64,000 bases of DNA from Bdellovibrionales bacterium (lineage in GTDB: Bacteria; Bdellovibrionota; Bdellovibrionia; Bdellovibrionales; JAKFYE01), in the NCBI GenBank assembly GCA_021731045.1, contig JAKFYE010000003.1, positions 1 through 64,000 of the forward strand, written 5' to 3'. The stretch's first letter is position 1. The number at the start of each line of letters is the position of its first letter. The notes under the pieces were generated by a model. That model worked only from the letters and a program-made list of their open reading frames with translations. It did no database searches and had not been told where the DNA came from. Shown piece after piece: positions 26,978 through 36,297 of the stretch. The translations under genes and the position numbers were made by a program.

Positions 26978-27559
26978 GTGAGCCTAAGACCAAAACTCAT
27001 TATAGTCTCAGCGCCTAGTGGAGCCGGAAAGTCCACTTTGTGTGATCGCGCGTTGAAAGAGTTTCCACAGCTTGTTGATACGATCACGTACACGACGCGC
27101 CCGATGCGCCAAAACGAAAGCGAAGGACACCCCTACCACTTCGTGAGTGAATCCAAATTCATAGAGCTGCGTGAGAAAGATTTTTTTGTGGAATGGGCGA
27201 TTGTACACGGCAAGCTGTACGGTACGCCAAGACACCAGCTTGAAGACGCCTGGAAGGCTGAAAAGTGGATTATTATGGATGTTGATGTGCAAGGGGCAGC
27301 GACGTTTAAACGCCTTTATCCCGAAGGAGTATCCATTTTCATACTTCCCCCTTCTATTGACGAACTGCGTAGACGTATCCAATCGCGAGATAAGGGCCGT
27401 ACCCCTGATCTTGAAGTGCGATTGCGGAACGCGGATATAGAACTTAAAGAGGCTTCACGTTTCGACTACCAAATTGTGAATGACCAATTTGACGACTCCT
27501 ACTCTGAGTTCAAAAAAATCCTCCAAAAAATGTTTGAAGGCTCGAGCAAAAAGAGCTAA
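26978..27559 (+). CDS. gmk: Guanylate kinase
   Basis: Guanylate kinase phosphorylates GMP to GDP. The 193 aa protein has the P-loop [10 protein letters not shown] (residues 11-20), the GMP-binding [19 protein letters not shown] region, and the [20 protein letters not shown] lid. GTG 26978 is chosen because GAGG precedes it at good spacing; the longer TTG version from 26933 would overlap yicC. rpoZ follows. Confidence 0.95.
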   Translation: MSLRPKLIIVSAPSGAGKSTLCDRALKEFPQLVDTITYTTRPMRQNESEGHPYHFVSESKFIELREKDFFVEWAIVHGKLYGTPRHQLEDAWKAEKWIIMDVDVQGAATFKRLYPEGVSIFILPPSIDELRRRIQSRDKGRTPDLEVRLRNADIELKEASRFDYQIVNDQFDDSYSEFKKILQKMFEGSSKKS

Positions 27560-27590
27560 CGTCGCCTCTTGTCATTATTGGAGGTCTTTC

Positions 27591-27830
27591 ATGGCACGTA
27601 TTACGGTAGAAGATTGCTTAGAAAACGTTCCTAATCGCTTTGCACTTGTTATGCTTGTCGCAAAACGTGCAAAAGAATTGCTTAAAGGCGCCCCTCTAGC
27701 TGTGAAAAATAAAGACAATAAGTACGTTGTGAGTGCGCTTCGTGAAGTCGCGACAGGCCGTGTTCACTATGAAAACCACAATGTGGGTGATCCTCTTATT
27801 GCTGAAATCGAATTCGATTTAAAACGCTAA
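27591..27830 (+). CDS. rpoZ: RNA polymerase omega subunit
   Basis: A 79 aa omega subunit. It opens [30 protein letters not shown], the standard omega motif, and the [18 protein letters not shown] segment continues it. Omega aids polymerase assembly and is part of a ppGpp site in proteobacterial enzymes; a Rel enzyme is encoded at 29984. GGAGG precedes the ATG by 8 bases. It closes the mutL-miaA-yicC-gmk-rpoZ run. Confidence 0.96.
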   Translation: MARITVEDCLENVPNRFALVMLVAKRAKELLKGAPLAVKNKDNKYVVSALREVATGRVHYENHNVGDPLIAEIEFDLKR

Positions 27831-27838
27831 TTCAAAAA

Positions 27839-27865
27839 AAATGAGAGGTTTTGATCCTCTCATTT
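27839..27865. terminator. Bidirectional terminator after rpoZ
   Basis: AAATGAGAGG (27839-27848) pairs with CCTCTCATTT (27856-27865), with A-runs on the left and T-rich sequence on the right. It can serve both rpoZ and the convergent lipoprotein gene. Confidence 0.8.
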
Positions 27866-27883
27866 CATACTTAGGTTTAATTT

Positions 27884-29656
27884 TTATTTATTTGTGTTTG
27901 TCGCCCAACGCGCTTTGTTTTCAGTATCGTAGAGCACGAGATTGCCGTCGCTTTGGACTATCAAGCGGGCCCCACTATAACCATCCGTTTTAGAAGTAAA
28001 GACCACGCGTTGATTCGAATCATAAACAACAAAATTTCCATCACCTTGCATAACGGCCTGTCCCGGACTCGTGCCGGGTGTGAGACTTGACCAAAGCGCC
28101 TTGCCCTGCGAGTAGAGAACTAAATTTCCGTCATTCTGATAGATGAGAGATACGCTGCCATCACCAGAGATTATACTCTCTCCCGCTTTTAAGGATTCAT
28201 TCGGCAAAAGCGTGTCTGAACCCGATGATCCATTTGACGGCGATGGAGTAGGGTTTGGAGATGAAGGTTGCGGAGTTGGCTCTGGAAGATTAGTTCCTTC
28301 TTTATTTCCGCCGTCGATACGCGCTTGATCTGTAACGGAGTCTTCTGTCCACCAATTTGGAATACATCCATCATAACTTTCCATCGAATATTCTACCGAA
28401 TCGCCATTCAGATCTACGTTCTCGAGGGATTCTGGCGAAATATTAAATTCGCTAAAATTTTTCTTTCCGCAAGCCGTGAGATACTCACCACCTGAATTGC
28501 TAATGATATTATCGAAAACCGAAATTTTACCAGTCGCTTGATCGATGTTTAAACCAAGCATGGCATTGCTAATATCGTTGTCTCGAACGACGCCACCAAA
28601 TGTTGGTGCTTGGTACCAGGCATCGGCACCTATATAGAGACCAAAACCACATCTTTTCTTGCTACCGCAATCAATCATGTTGCCACGAATTTCTGAGTTT
28701 GTGAAATCTCCGCTACCCCCAGGCCAAGCATGAATCATGAGTGCCGCAAAGGAAGAGCCGGCAAAAGTTGTATCATGGACAATGCGATTTTCATTTATGG
28801 CACATCTTTGACAACCGCCAAAAATAAGATCTACGTCAGTGTTATTAATAAATAAATTGTGCGACACTTCGGCATCAGAGTTATCGTGGACAGTTAGTCC
28901 GTCAGCCCATCGTTCATTAATATTATGAATACCGTTATTGGCCACTACGTTATTTACGAAGTTAAAACCTACCGCAGAACGAGCCACCTCAAAACCTGTT
29001 GAGCATGGTGAATTTCGAATCACCGAGTTGGTCATCACAAAATTCTGTCCCTCTAAAGTCATGTTGTTACCTAAATAACGTTGTCCTGTCTGGCTGTTAC
29101 ACATTTTAGTTACATTACGAACAGAGTTTCCTTTATCGCCATCCACTACGACGTGATCGATGTAAACCGCGCTACTTTGAATATGAAACACCCCATTTTT
29201 AGTAGCATTGTTCATCGGGACAGAAAGCATAAACACAGCACAACGGCTCATATCATTGACATCACAAGGACTACTTGAGCTGGTATCTAAACCTTTTGTT
29301 CCTATAAAGAGTGGCTTATTAATACGAATTCCAGAATCCAGTTTGTACTTTCCGGGAGCTAGAAGAATTTTAGAATATTCAGGTGCCTGATCAAAACATT
29401 TTTGTAGTCCGGCGGTGACGGCAGAATTTGTATTCGATTTAACTGCACAGGTATATTCGTTGGGATATTTTTGATGAGCCATGTCTCCGAGGTCTGAGTA
29501 CCCGCTATCATTTAAACTCGTATCAAAAACGACTTGTAATTGATTGCTGTCTTGAGACAGCGTTTTCGGCGTGATGGATTTCATCCCCGAACAGTTTATA
29601 AAAAAGAGGGCGCTACTAAAGGTTACAACTTTAAGAAGTAATGTGAGCAATTTCAT
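27884..29656 (-). CDS. Lipoprotein with right-handed beta-helix and bulb-type lectin domain
   Basis: A 590 aa protein. From ATG 29656 (AGGAG upstream) the N terminus is a lipoprotein signal ending FFINC-S. Residues about 60-420 have the pattern of a pectate-lyase-like right-handed parallel beta-helix: repeated short strands with N and G turns, such as NNVVANNGIHNINE and HNLFINNTDVDLIFGG. A Pro/Ser linker (PTPQPSSPNPTPSPSNG) leads to a C-terminal bulb-type mannose-binding lectin domain with three QxDGNxVxY motifs (YQNDGNLVLY, MQGDGNFVVY, VQSDGNLVLY). The first lacks the initial Q. It probably binds or cleaves surface glycans; no catalytic residues identified. Confidence 0.82.
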   Translation of the reverse strand: MKLLTLLLKVVTFSSALFFINCSGMKSITPKTLSQDSNQLQVVFDTSLNDSGYSDLGDMAHQKYPNEYTCAVKSNTNSAVTAGLQKCFDQAPEYSKILLAPGKYKLDSGIRINKPLFIGTKGLDTSSSSPCDVNDMSRCAVFMLSVPMNNATKNGVFHIQSSAVYIDHVVVDGDKGNSVRNVTKMCNSQTGQRYLGNNMTLEGQNFVMTNSVIRNSPCSTGFEVARSAVGFNFVNNVVANNGIHNINERWADGLTVHDNSDAEVSHNLFINNTDVDLIFGGCQRCAINENRIVHDTTFAGSSFAALMIHAWPGGSGDFTNSEIRGNMIDCGSKKRCGFGLYIGADAWYQAPTFGGVVRDNDISNAMLGLNIDQATGKISVFDNIISNSGGEYLTACGKKNFSEFNISPESLENVDLNGDSVEYSMESYDGCIPNWWTEDSVTDQARIDGGNKEGTNLPEPTPQPSSPNPTPSPSNGSSGSDTLLPNESLKAGESIISGDGSVSLIYQNDGNLVLYSQGKALWSSLTPGTSPGQAVMQGDGNFVVYDSNQRVVFTSKTDGYSGARLIVQSDGNLVLYDTENKARWATNTNK

Positions 29657-29983
29657 AGGTCTCCTCTGTGTACCAGTAGTCAAAAGCAAGAGAGACACCA
29701 ACTGGCAAGCCCTTCATGTCCAATCGTAGACTTATTAAAATGTCTCAACATGGACATGTGTAGTAACTTTAGACGTAGGTGTTTTCCACTAGATATCTTT
29801 AAAATGAACCTAAAAACCTCTATATTCTTTAATAGCCCGACCTAGATAGAGCACTTAAAACAATAGGCTTTTTTAATTCAACTCTGTGTTTTGAGGTGTT
29901 TTTGAAATCCTTAAAATTCCTGCAAATTCAAGCATCTTCTGCGACGCACAAATTGGTTTTTTTAGGTACAATGAGACATCGCC
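29657..29983. other. Intergenic region between divergent lipoprotein and rel genes
   Basis: About 330 AT-rich bases with no ORF. TACAAT at 29967-29972 is a possible -10 element only 12 bases before the rel ATG, which would give a near-leaderless mRNA; no good -35 is seen. No ribosome binding site precedes the rel ATG. Confidence 0.4.
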
Positions 29984-32185
29984 ATGGCTGACGCAAATCA
30001 AGATGTCTCAGAAAAATTCAAACACATCAAAACGATTGAGGATCTAACCGCACGTATTCGCGAGTACCATCCCCAGGGTGACATCAAAATGATTGAACGT
30101 GCGTATCAAATTTCAGAAAACGCGCATAAAGGACAAATTCGCCGAAGTGGAGAGGCTTATATTTCTCACCCGCTAAATGTGGCGGGAATTTTAACAGAGT
30201 TAAAACTCGATCTCGTCACCATCGCGGCAGGTCTCCTTCATGATACCGTTGAAGATACGCACCTAACTTTAGAGCAAATCAAAGCTGATTTCGGTCCCGA
30301 CGTTGCGGAGCTCGTCGATGGCGTGACTAAGATTTCGCAAATCAAATTTAGTAACACCCACGCAAAACAAGGTGAAAATATTCGGAAAATGATCGTCGCG
30401 ATGGGAAAAGACATTCGTGTCGTTCTCGTAAAAATAGCCGATCGATTGCATAACATGAGAACATTGAACCATATGTCGTTTGAAAAACAAGCGCGCATCG
30501 CTCAAGAAACTCTCGATATTTACGCCCCTCTTTGTAGCCGTCTCGGAGTAAATACTTGGAAGATAGAGCTTGAAGATTTAAGTTTTCGCTATTTAAAACC
30601 GGATGCGTATTACGACCTTGTTCAAAAAGTTTCAAAAAAGAAGAAGGAACGAGAAAAGTACATAGAAGAAGTTAAAACTATTTTAAATCAAAATATGAAG
30701 CAGGCAGGAATCACGTGTGAGATTCAAGGCCGACCCAAACATTTTTATTCGATTTATAAAAAAATGACGGCGCGAAATATTGATTATGATCAAATTTATG
30801 ACGTACTTGCATTTAGAATACTCGTAGACTCGGTTGCAAAATGTTATGAGGCTTTAGGAATCGTCCATTCTCTCTATAAACCTATTCCCGGCCGTTTTAA
30901 AGATTTCATCGCGATGGCGAAAACTAATAATTATCAAAGTTTACACACGGCCATCATTGGGCCAATGGCTGAACAAATCGAAATCCAAATTCGTACACAC
31001 GAAATGCATTTAATCGCCGAGCGCGGAATCGCGGCTCATTGGAAGTACAAAGAAAAAGGCGGAATTGATCAACAGACTGAGAAAAAGTTCAATTGGCTTC
31101 GCGACCTCGTCAGTTGGCATCAACAAGTTCACGATTCCGATGAGTTTTTAGAAACAGTTAAAAATGACCTTTTTGATTCGGAAATTTATGTCTTTACACC
31201 TAAAGGCGAAGTGCGAGAGTTTCCTGAGGGGGCAACGCCGATTGATTTTGCATATGCCGTTCACACAGATGTCGGGAATCGCACCGTAGGCGCAAAAGTA
31301 AATGGTAAAATCGTACCACTAAAACATAAGTTGCGAAATGGTGATCGTATTGAAATTTTGACTTCGCCAACTCAAACGCCCCACAAAGATTGGCTCAAAT
31401 ACTGTATCACCTCTCGCGCGCAAAGTAAGATTCGCTCGTTTATTACGGCTGAAGAACGCAAACGCGCAACTCATTTGGGACAGGAAATTTTAGAGAAAGA
31501 GTTTCGTAAAGTGGGCATAGCTGTCAACAAAGTAGCTAAAGGCCTGGATTACGAAAAATACATTAAAGAGGTTGGCGCTTCAGATATCTCTGAATTGTAT
31601 ATGCTCGTAGGTTACGGAAAAATCACGCCCGACAAAGTGATTCAACGTTTAGCTCCCGACGCAAAACCTGTCGCGGCAGAGTCAGAAAAAGAAAGTTTTT
31701 TAGGCAAAGTTTTTAAAGAAGCCTTAAATAGAAAAAAGAAATCCGATGCGATCATTAAGGTGAGCGGTCAGACAGATATATTAGTGCGATACGCACGTTG
31801 CTGTAATCCGATTCCAGGTGATCCTATTATCGGGTTTATTTCACGTGGAAGAGGCGTGACCGTTCATCAGGCTTCATGCACAAAAGCTTTCCAAATCGAC
31901 GGACAACGTAAGATTGATGTAGAGTGGACAGGGACGTCGTCAGGGATACGTCATACAAAAATCAAAGTGGTGTCACAAGACGCTCCAGGTTTACTTAAGC
32001 TCATGAGCGAAACGTTCACTAATAACGGGGTTAACATTGCGAATGCCCAAATTCGTACGACAAAAGATAACAAAGGTGTTTGCATTTTTGATGTGACGGT
32101 TAAAGATACCAAACAGGTTTTAAAAGTGATTGCGGATCTTCAAAAGATCAAAGGTATACTCGACGTGGAGCGCGTCAACGCATAA
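29984..32185 (+). CDS. rel: Bifunctional (p)ppGpp synthetase/hydrolase Rel
   Basis: Makes and degrades the stringent-response alarmones. The 733 aa protein has the full long-RSH layout. The HD hydrolase domain is intact (H62, H86-D87, E90-D91, LHDTVED), so hydrolysis should work. The synthetase domain carries RPKHFYSIYKKM and NYQSLHT; a TGS domain starts VFTPKGEVREFPEGATPIDFAY in outline (about 404-425), then a conserved CCNPIPGD site, and a C-terminal ACT domain (SQDAPGLLKLMSETF). It is the only RSH gene in the window. There is no ribosome binding site. Confidence 0.96.
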   Translation: MADANQDVSEKFKHIKTIEDLTARIREYHPQGDIKMIERAYQISENAHKGQIRRSGEAYISHPLNVAGILTELKLDLVTIAAGLLHDTVEDTHLTLEQIKADFGPDVAELVDGVTKISQIKFSNTHAKQGENIRKMIVAMGKDIRVVLVKIADRLHNMRTLNHMSFEKQARIAQETLDIYAPLCSRLGVNTWKIELEDLSFRYLKPDAYYDLVQKVSKKKKEREKYIEEVKTILNQNMKQAGITCEIQGRPKHFYSIYKKMTARNIDYDQIYDVLAFRILVDSVAKCYEALGIVHSLYKPIPGRFKDFIAMAKTNNYQSLHTAIIGPMAEQIEIQIRTHEMHLIAERGIAAHWKYKEKGGIDQQTEKKFNWLRDLVSWHQQVHDSDEFLETVKNDLFDSEIYVFTPKGEVREFPEGATPIDFAYAVHTDVGNRTVGAKVNGKIVPLKHKLRNGDRIEILTSPTQTPHKDWLKYCITSRAQSKIRSFITAEERKRATHLGQEILEKEFRKVGIAVNKVAKGLDYEKYIKEVGASDISELYMLVGYGKITPDKVIQRLAPDAKPVAAESEKESFLGKVFKEALNRKKKSDAIIKVSGQTDILVRYARCCNPIPGDPIIGFISRGRGVTVHQASCTKAFQIDGQRKIDVEWTGTSSGIRHTKIKVVSQDAPGLLKLMSETFTNNGVNIANAQIRTTKDNKGVCIFDVTVKDTKQVLKVIADLQKIKGILDVERVNA

Positions 32186-32282
32186 AACGTGGGTAAATAA
32201 ATCTCCAAAGAGCTGTCTTAATATTTTAGGTAAACTCAAATTTTATATCGTTGATTTAAAGAGACAATTCTGAAAATGAAAA

Positions 32283-32314
32283 GATCCTACCTGTCGAGAT
32301 AGACAGATAGGATC
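32283..32314 (-). terminator. Terminator between rel and the exported-protein gene
   Basis: GATCCTACCTGTC (32283-32295) pairs with GACAGATAGGATC (32302-32314) apart from one mismatch. Read on the minus strand it is followed by TTTTCATTTT, so it best fits termination of the minus-strand gene at 32321. Confidence 0.72.
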
Positions 32315-32320
32315 CACTAA

Positions 32321-33031
32321 TTAGTAACCGAAGGCTTCTTGAAGACTATTGCGAGAACCTGGATCCGTATCTCCAATTGATTTAGCTTCTCTGATGATAG
32401 CCAAACGGACTTCTGGTTTTACGCCGTTCAAGCCCCAGAGAGTATTCACGATAGTGCTGGCTCTTTCTGGTTTGCAACCCGAATAGGCGAGCATCATTCC
32501 AAATACAGTCGGTCCACGATGTTTCATTCCATTACAACCCATTGCTAGATACTTATGCTTTGAGGCACACGAGAGAAAACTGGTTCTTGCCGTAGCAAAT
32601 TCTTGCGATAATTTGCGTCTGTATTCTTGAGGTCCACTTGAAGTGTTGAGATCTTTAGGGTTAGTCATATAGATATGTGTAAAGAAATCTTCTGCATCGC
32701 CGTTTCCTTCATTGAGATACCACGTACAGTATTTGTCTGAAGATCCTGCCGTCGAAGCCGACTTCGCATAACTTATTAAAGAGTCTGTATCCGAATTTCC
32801 AACCGCAGCACCGAGAACCGTTACGTCACCAAGCTTAAACATATGCGCATTACCAATGCTTTTATTGGCGACGGATTTTTCTAAGCTTAAAAATGTTTTG
32901 GGGTCACAATACGAGGGTTCTCCTGGCTCCAAAACTTCTGGATCCGTCGGTGGTTTTGGTTTTGATCCCATGGCAAAAGTGGCGGCGGGAAGGATCGCAA
33001 GAGAGAGCAAAAGTGCAAAAAATATTTTCAT
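32321..33031 (-). CDS. Exported protein of unknown function
   Basis: Unrecognised 236 aa protein with a classic signal peptide (MKIFFALLLSLAILPAATFA). The mature part starts with a Pro-rich MGSKPKPPTDPEVLEPGEP segment and contains five cysteines (YCDP, KYCTWY, LSCASKH, GCNGMKHRG, SGCKPE), which could form disulfides in the periplasm. The segment YLAMGCNGMKHRGPTVFGMMLAYSGC is the most distinctive. AGGA precedes the ATG. It stands alone, convergent with rel. Confidence 0.7.
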   Translation of the reverse strand: MKIFFALLLSLAILPAATFAMGSKPKPPTDPEVLEPGEPSYCDPKTFLSLEKSVANKSIGNAHMFKLGDVTVLGAAVGNSDTDSLISYAKSASTAGSSDKYCTWYLNEGNGDAEDFFTHIYMTNPKDLNTSSGPQEYRRKLSQEFATARTSFLSCASKHKYLAMGCNGMKHRGPTVFGMMLAYSGCKPERASTIVNTLWGLNGVKPEVRLAIIREAKSIGDTDPGSRNSLQEAFGY

Positions 33032-33401
33032 GTTTGTCGTCCTTGACTTGAAAACGTTTATTTTTGGATCGGTTAAAATCCGCTTCTGTATTCAGTTTCG
33101 CATAGAAAGATTTTTAATAAATTGGTCACATTAAAAACTGGCCGTTTCTTAATTTTCCTGACAAAAAACCAACATATAACAAACAAAAACATGACCTTTA
33201 TCCGGAGCCAGTTTTGTGAATAGCCAAATTCTTGTCGTTGTATTTAAAGAAAATGCCTTATGTTAAGACCTATACTCGTGAAAACGTAAATTTGTCTTAG
33301 GTACAGATGGGTTACATTTGAAAGTTTTGCTTAATAAAAATTAAGCCTACAAACCTTGTCCGGATAAACATACGTATACGGAATAATTATTGGGAGGAAA
33401 T
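33032..33401. other. Intergenic region between two divergent exported-protein genes
   Basis: About 370 AT-rich bases with no ORF. It contains a perfect 7 bp hairpin GCTTAAT/ATTAAGC (33329-33346) and a GGGAGG ribosome binding site for the 33402 gene. Promoters for both genes must lie here, but no strong consensus is visible. Confidence 0.45.
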
Positions 33402-34322
33402 ATGAATAAATCTTTGGGTGCTATCGTCACTGCATGTTTAATTTGGTCATCATTTTCGAATGCTGACGTAAATAAGATTTGGGAAGACCGTGGTCCGGCC
33501 CAAAATCTTGATCTTTTTTGGGGATCTTCAAGCCCTGAGCGCGCACCACAGTCACCGTATCAATTTGTAAAAGAAGACATTGAAGGCTCAAATCCTAAAA
33601 TGACGGTTATCGACGCCGCTGGGGTTAAGTGGGGAGTGAAGTTCGATGAAGAAGTTAAAGGCGAAGTCGCCGCCACGCGGTTGGCTTGGGCCGTTGGCTT
33701 AGGTGTCGAAGAAACTTACTACGTTAAATCAGGTATCGTTGTTTTTCCTAATGGTCGACCTCAACTTGAGAGAATTTCAGGATTCATCGATTCGAAAGGT
33801 CAATTTAAAGAGCCTGCGCGATTTGAAAAAAAGGTTTCTACTTCTGGCGCAACTAAAGAGATTTGGAGTTTGAGTGACAATCCATTTAATGGAACACGAG
33901 AACTCGGAGTTATGATTTTAATGAACGTCGTGCTTTCAAATTGGGATACGAAAGATGAAAACCTTAAGGTTTTGACCATTGAAAATGAGAATTGGTACAT
34001 TGCGGGAGATTACGGAGCTTGTTTTGGAAAATTAGGTGGTAGTCTTTCTCATAAAAAATATAACCTCGAAGCATATTCTAAAGAAAAAAGCGTGATTGAA
34101 AGCGTGACCTCAACTTCGGTTTATTTAAATTATTCGGGTAAAAATACAGAGCCACACGAAATGGTCACATTGGAGCAAGCTCGATTTTTTGCAAAGGTTG
34201 CAGGTAAATTGACAGTGCCGCAGATTCGAGAGGCTTTCCGGGCTGCAGATGAGCCACAAAGTGAAGCTTTCGCTCGAGTGGTTTATCAACGTATTCAAGA
34301 AGTAGTAAAAAAAGTTTTATAA
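33402..34322 (+). CDS. Exported protein with kinase-like motif set
   Basis: A 306 aa protein, ATG 33402 with GGGAGG upstream and a signal peptide (NKSLGAIVTACLIWSSFSNA). The mature part has a motif order reminiscent of HipA/Fam20-like kinases: WGVKF with K80, GEVAATRLAWAVG with E88, a catalytic-loop-like N180-W-D-T-K-D-E-N187, and GDYGACFG with D203 in the place of the DxG metal motif. The family call is inference from spacing and residue type. If real it would be a periplasmic or secreted kinase. It is monocistronic and followed by a strong terminator. Confidence 0.6.
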   Translation: MNKSLGAIVTACLIWSSFSNADVNKIWEDRGPAQNLDLFWGSSSPERAPQSPYQFVKEDIEGSNPKMTVIDAAGVKWGVKFDEEVKGEVAATRLAWAVGLGVEETYYVKSGIVVFPNGRPQLERISGFIDSKGQFKEPARFEKKVSTSGATKEIWSLSDNPFNGTRELGVMILMNVVLSNWDTKDENLKVLTIENENWYIAGDYGACFGKLGGSLSHKKYNLEAYSKEKSVIESVTSTSVYLNYSGKNTEPHEMVTLEQARFFAKVAGKLTVPQIREAFRAADEPQSEAFARVVYQRIQEVVKKVL

Positions 34323-34360
34323 GCCATTGAAGGGCTCTCGTCTTGGGCTTTCAATAACAT

Positions 34361-34398
34361 AAATAAAAAAGCCTCTTAACCAAGAGGCTTTTTTATTT
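34361..34398. terminator. Strong symmetric terminator
   Basis: AAATAAAAAAGCCTCTT (34361-34377) and AAGAGGCTTTTTTATTT (34382-34398) form a perfect 17 bp stem with loop AACC and T-runs on both strands. Confidence 0.93.
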
Positions 34399-34614
34399 AG
34401 AGTCTCATCAATAGAATTTTGATTTGCCGGACAAAGCCTAGTATCTTAAATCCCACACTGGCTTGTTTGGGGACGGACCACATTTAGAATTCACATGCTT
34501 AACGTGTCAAGTCATTGGTCGAATGTATAAGTAATATCAAATACTTACATTGATTTTTCTATTGCTAATTTTTAAGGGTTTTGATAGAATTATCTTAATT
34601 GCTTGGAGGTGGAT

Positions 34615-34839
34615 ATGAGCCGGATAAAAGGCGTCATCCATTTTCGGCGCTGCCATGTCTGTGGGGCCGTGACCGAGCATGAGGAGAAAATTGAGAGCTG
34701 TGGCGTGTGTGGAAAAGCCATAGTGCCCTTTCTCTATTATGACGATACAGTGCAAGTCGGCGTTTCGAGTGAAGGTCCTAGGCCGCGCGTCCGCGACGGG
34801 GAATGGAATCCTGTAGTAGGTTTAACCGCCTATTGGTAG
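34615..34839 (+). CDS. Small zinc-ribbon-like protein
   Basis: A 74 aa protein starting at ATG 34615 with GGAGG in front. It has two CxxC pairs, CHVCG (near residue 13) and CGVCG (near residue 29), typical of a zinc ribbon. An aromatic stretch PFLYYDDTVQ and a polar C-terminal tail follow. It is not recognised as a named family. It lies alone between the terminator at 34361 and the ilvA-type gene. Confidence 0.68.
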   Translation: MSRIKGVIHFRRCHVCGAVTEHEEKIESCGVCGKAIVPFLYYDDTVQVGVSSEGPRPRVRDGEWNPVVGLTAYW

Positions 34840-34914
34840 TGAGCACTTTGAAGAATCGAAAAGATGATAACGGTCCTAAATTAAATTATGGACACTCTAT
34901 AAATAAACAATAGA

Positions 34915-34942
34915 CTCGAAGCTGATGGTTATCAGCTTCGAG
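34915..34942 (+). promoter_or_regulatory. 12 bp hairpin covering the ilvA start codon
   Basis: CTCGAAGCTGAT (34915-34926) and ATCAGCTTCGAG (34931-34942) are perfectly complementary with loop GGTT. The ATG at 34925-34927 lies at the stem-loop junction. No ribosome binding site is visible upstream. Confidence 0.78.
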
Positions 34943-36130
34943 GATATAAAAAAAGCACAAAAACGTATTGAGAGTGTCGTCTATAAGACCTCGACGCACC
35001 AGTCTCGTAGTTGCTCCGATCTCGTCGGACGCAATGTATTTCTTAAGCTTGAAAATCAACAACTGACGGGCAGCTTTAAGATACGCGGTGCCCTTAACAA
35101 AATATCAAATTTAACCGGCGAAGAAAAAAAGCAGGGCATCATTGCAAGTTCCGCTGGAAACCATGCTCAAGGGGTTGCTTTGGCCGCAACTCAATTAGGT
35201 GTTAAGTCGACGATTGTGATGCCACGTTCGGCGCCTATCGTAAAAATCGAGGCTACTAAAAGCTACGGCGCTGAGGTGATTCTTCATGGAGATTTTTACG
35301 ATGAAGCCTTTGAGCATGCGCTCCAGCTCCAGAAACAGCATAACTATACATTTGTACATCCGTTTAATGATCCCTATGTCATTGCAGGTCAAGGCACCAT
35401 TGGCCTCGAGTTATTAGAATCAAATCCTGAAATTGACACGGTGATTGTACCTGTGGGCGGAGGTGGATTGATCTCGGGAATCGCCACTGCAGTGAAGGCG
35501 ATAAATCCTAAAATCAAAGTTTTTGGAGTTCAGGTGCAAGCTGCAAATTCGATGATGCAGTCTTTTAAGAAAAAACAAATTGTTCAACAAGAAAGTCGGG
35601 TGGTCACTATTGCAGATGGTGTGGCCGTAAAAAAAGCGAGTCCCGAAATGTTGAACAACTATTTGCTAAAATTAGTCGATGATATCGTCGATGTGACCGA
35701 AGACGAAATTGCCGAAAGCATTGTCTTCTTAATGGAGAGAGCAAAAACTGTCGTCGAAGGATCCGGCGCTTTGAGCTTAGCGGCTTTACGAGAACTCGAG
35801 CCCTATTTAGGAAAAAACGTCGCACTTATTTTATCAGGTGGAAATATCGATCTTAATATTGTTGAAAAGGTTCTTCATCGGGGATTGATTAAATCGGGAC
35901 GCTTGATTGAACTCCACATTGCGGTTGAAGATCGTCCAGGAGTTATGAAGGAACTCTCAACAATTTTTGCTAGCCACAATTGTAATATCCTTGATGTGCA
36001 ACATGATCGTAATCAAGTGGGCATCGAATTTGGAGCGGCATCGATTGATTTTACGATTGAAACTAGCGGTAAAGAGGCTTCTGAGTCCGTTCGACAAACC
36101 TTGCTAGACAAAGGTTATCGTCTTGTTTAG
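34925..36130 (+). CDS. ilvA: Threonine ammonia-lyase (threonine dehydratase) with ACT domain
   Basis: PLP enzyme that converts threonine to 2-oxobutanoate, the entry to isoleucine synthesis or threonine breakdown. The 401 aa form has the PLP lysine K52 in SFKIRGA, SSAGNHAQGVA, the phosphate-binding VGGGGLISG and LSGGNID. A single C-terminal ACT-like domain (about 325-401, IAVEDRPGVMKEL) matches the shorter one-domain type rather than the two-domain E. coli IlvA. The start codon sits in a strong hairpin. No other branched-chain gene is nearby. Confidence 0.93.
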   Translation: MVISFEDIKKAQKRIESVVYKTSTHQSRSCSDLVGRNVFLKLENQQLTGSFKIRGALNKISNLTGEEKKQGIIASSAGNHAQGVALAATQLGVKSTIVMPRSAPIVKIEATKSYGAEVILHGDFYDEAFEHALQLQKQHNYTFVHPFNDPYVIAGQGTIGLELLESNPEIDTVIVPVGGGGLISGIATAVKAINPKIKVFGVQVQAANSMMQSFKKKQIVQQESRVVTIADGVAVKKASPEMLNNYLLKLVDDIVDVTEDEIAESIVFLMERAKTVVEGSGALSLAALRELEPYLGKNVALILSGGNIDLNIVEKVLHRGLIKSGRLIELHIAVEDRPGVMKELSTIFASHNCNILDVQHDRNQVGIEFGAASIDFTIETSGKEASESVRQTLLDKGYRLV

Positions 36131-36297
36131 GTCGCGACGTTACGCAGAATGAACTAAACAGTTAAGGACGAGTTAAAAAAACTCTTCGAATAGGAACAAT
36201 CACTATCATTGTCTGGCTAACTCTTAAAAAACGCTACCAAAGGGAAACGGTTGACTATATTTATAAAGTCTAACTTCATTCATTGGAATAGAAGAAT

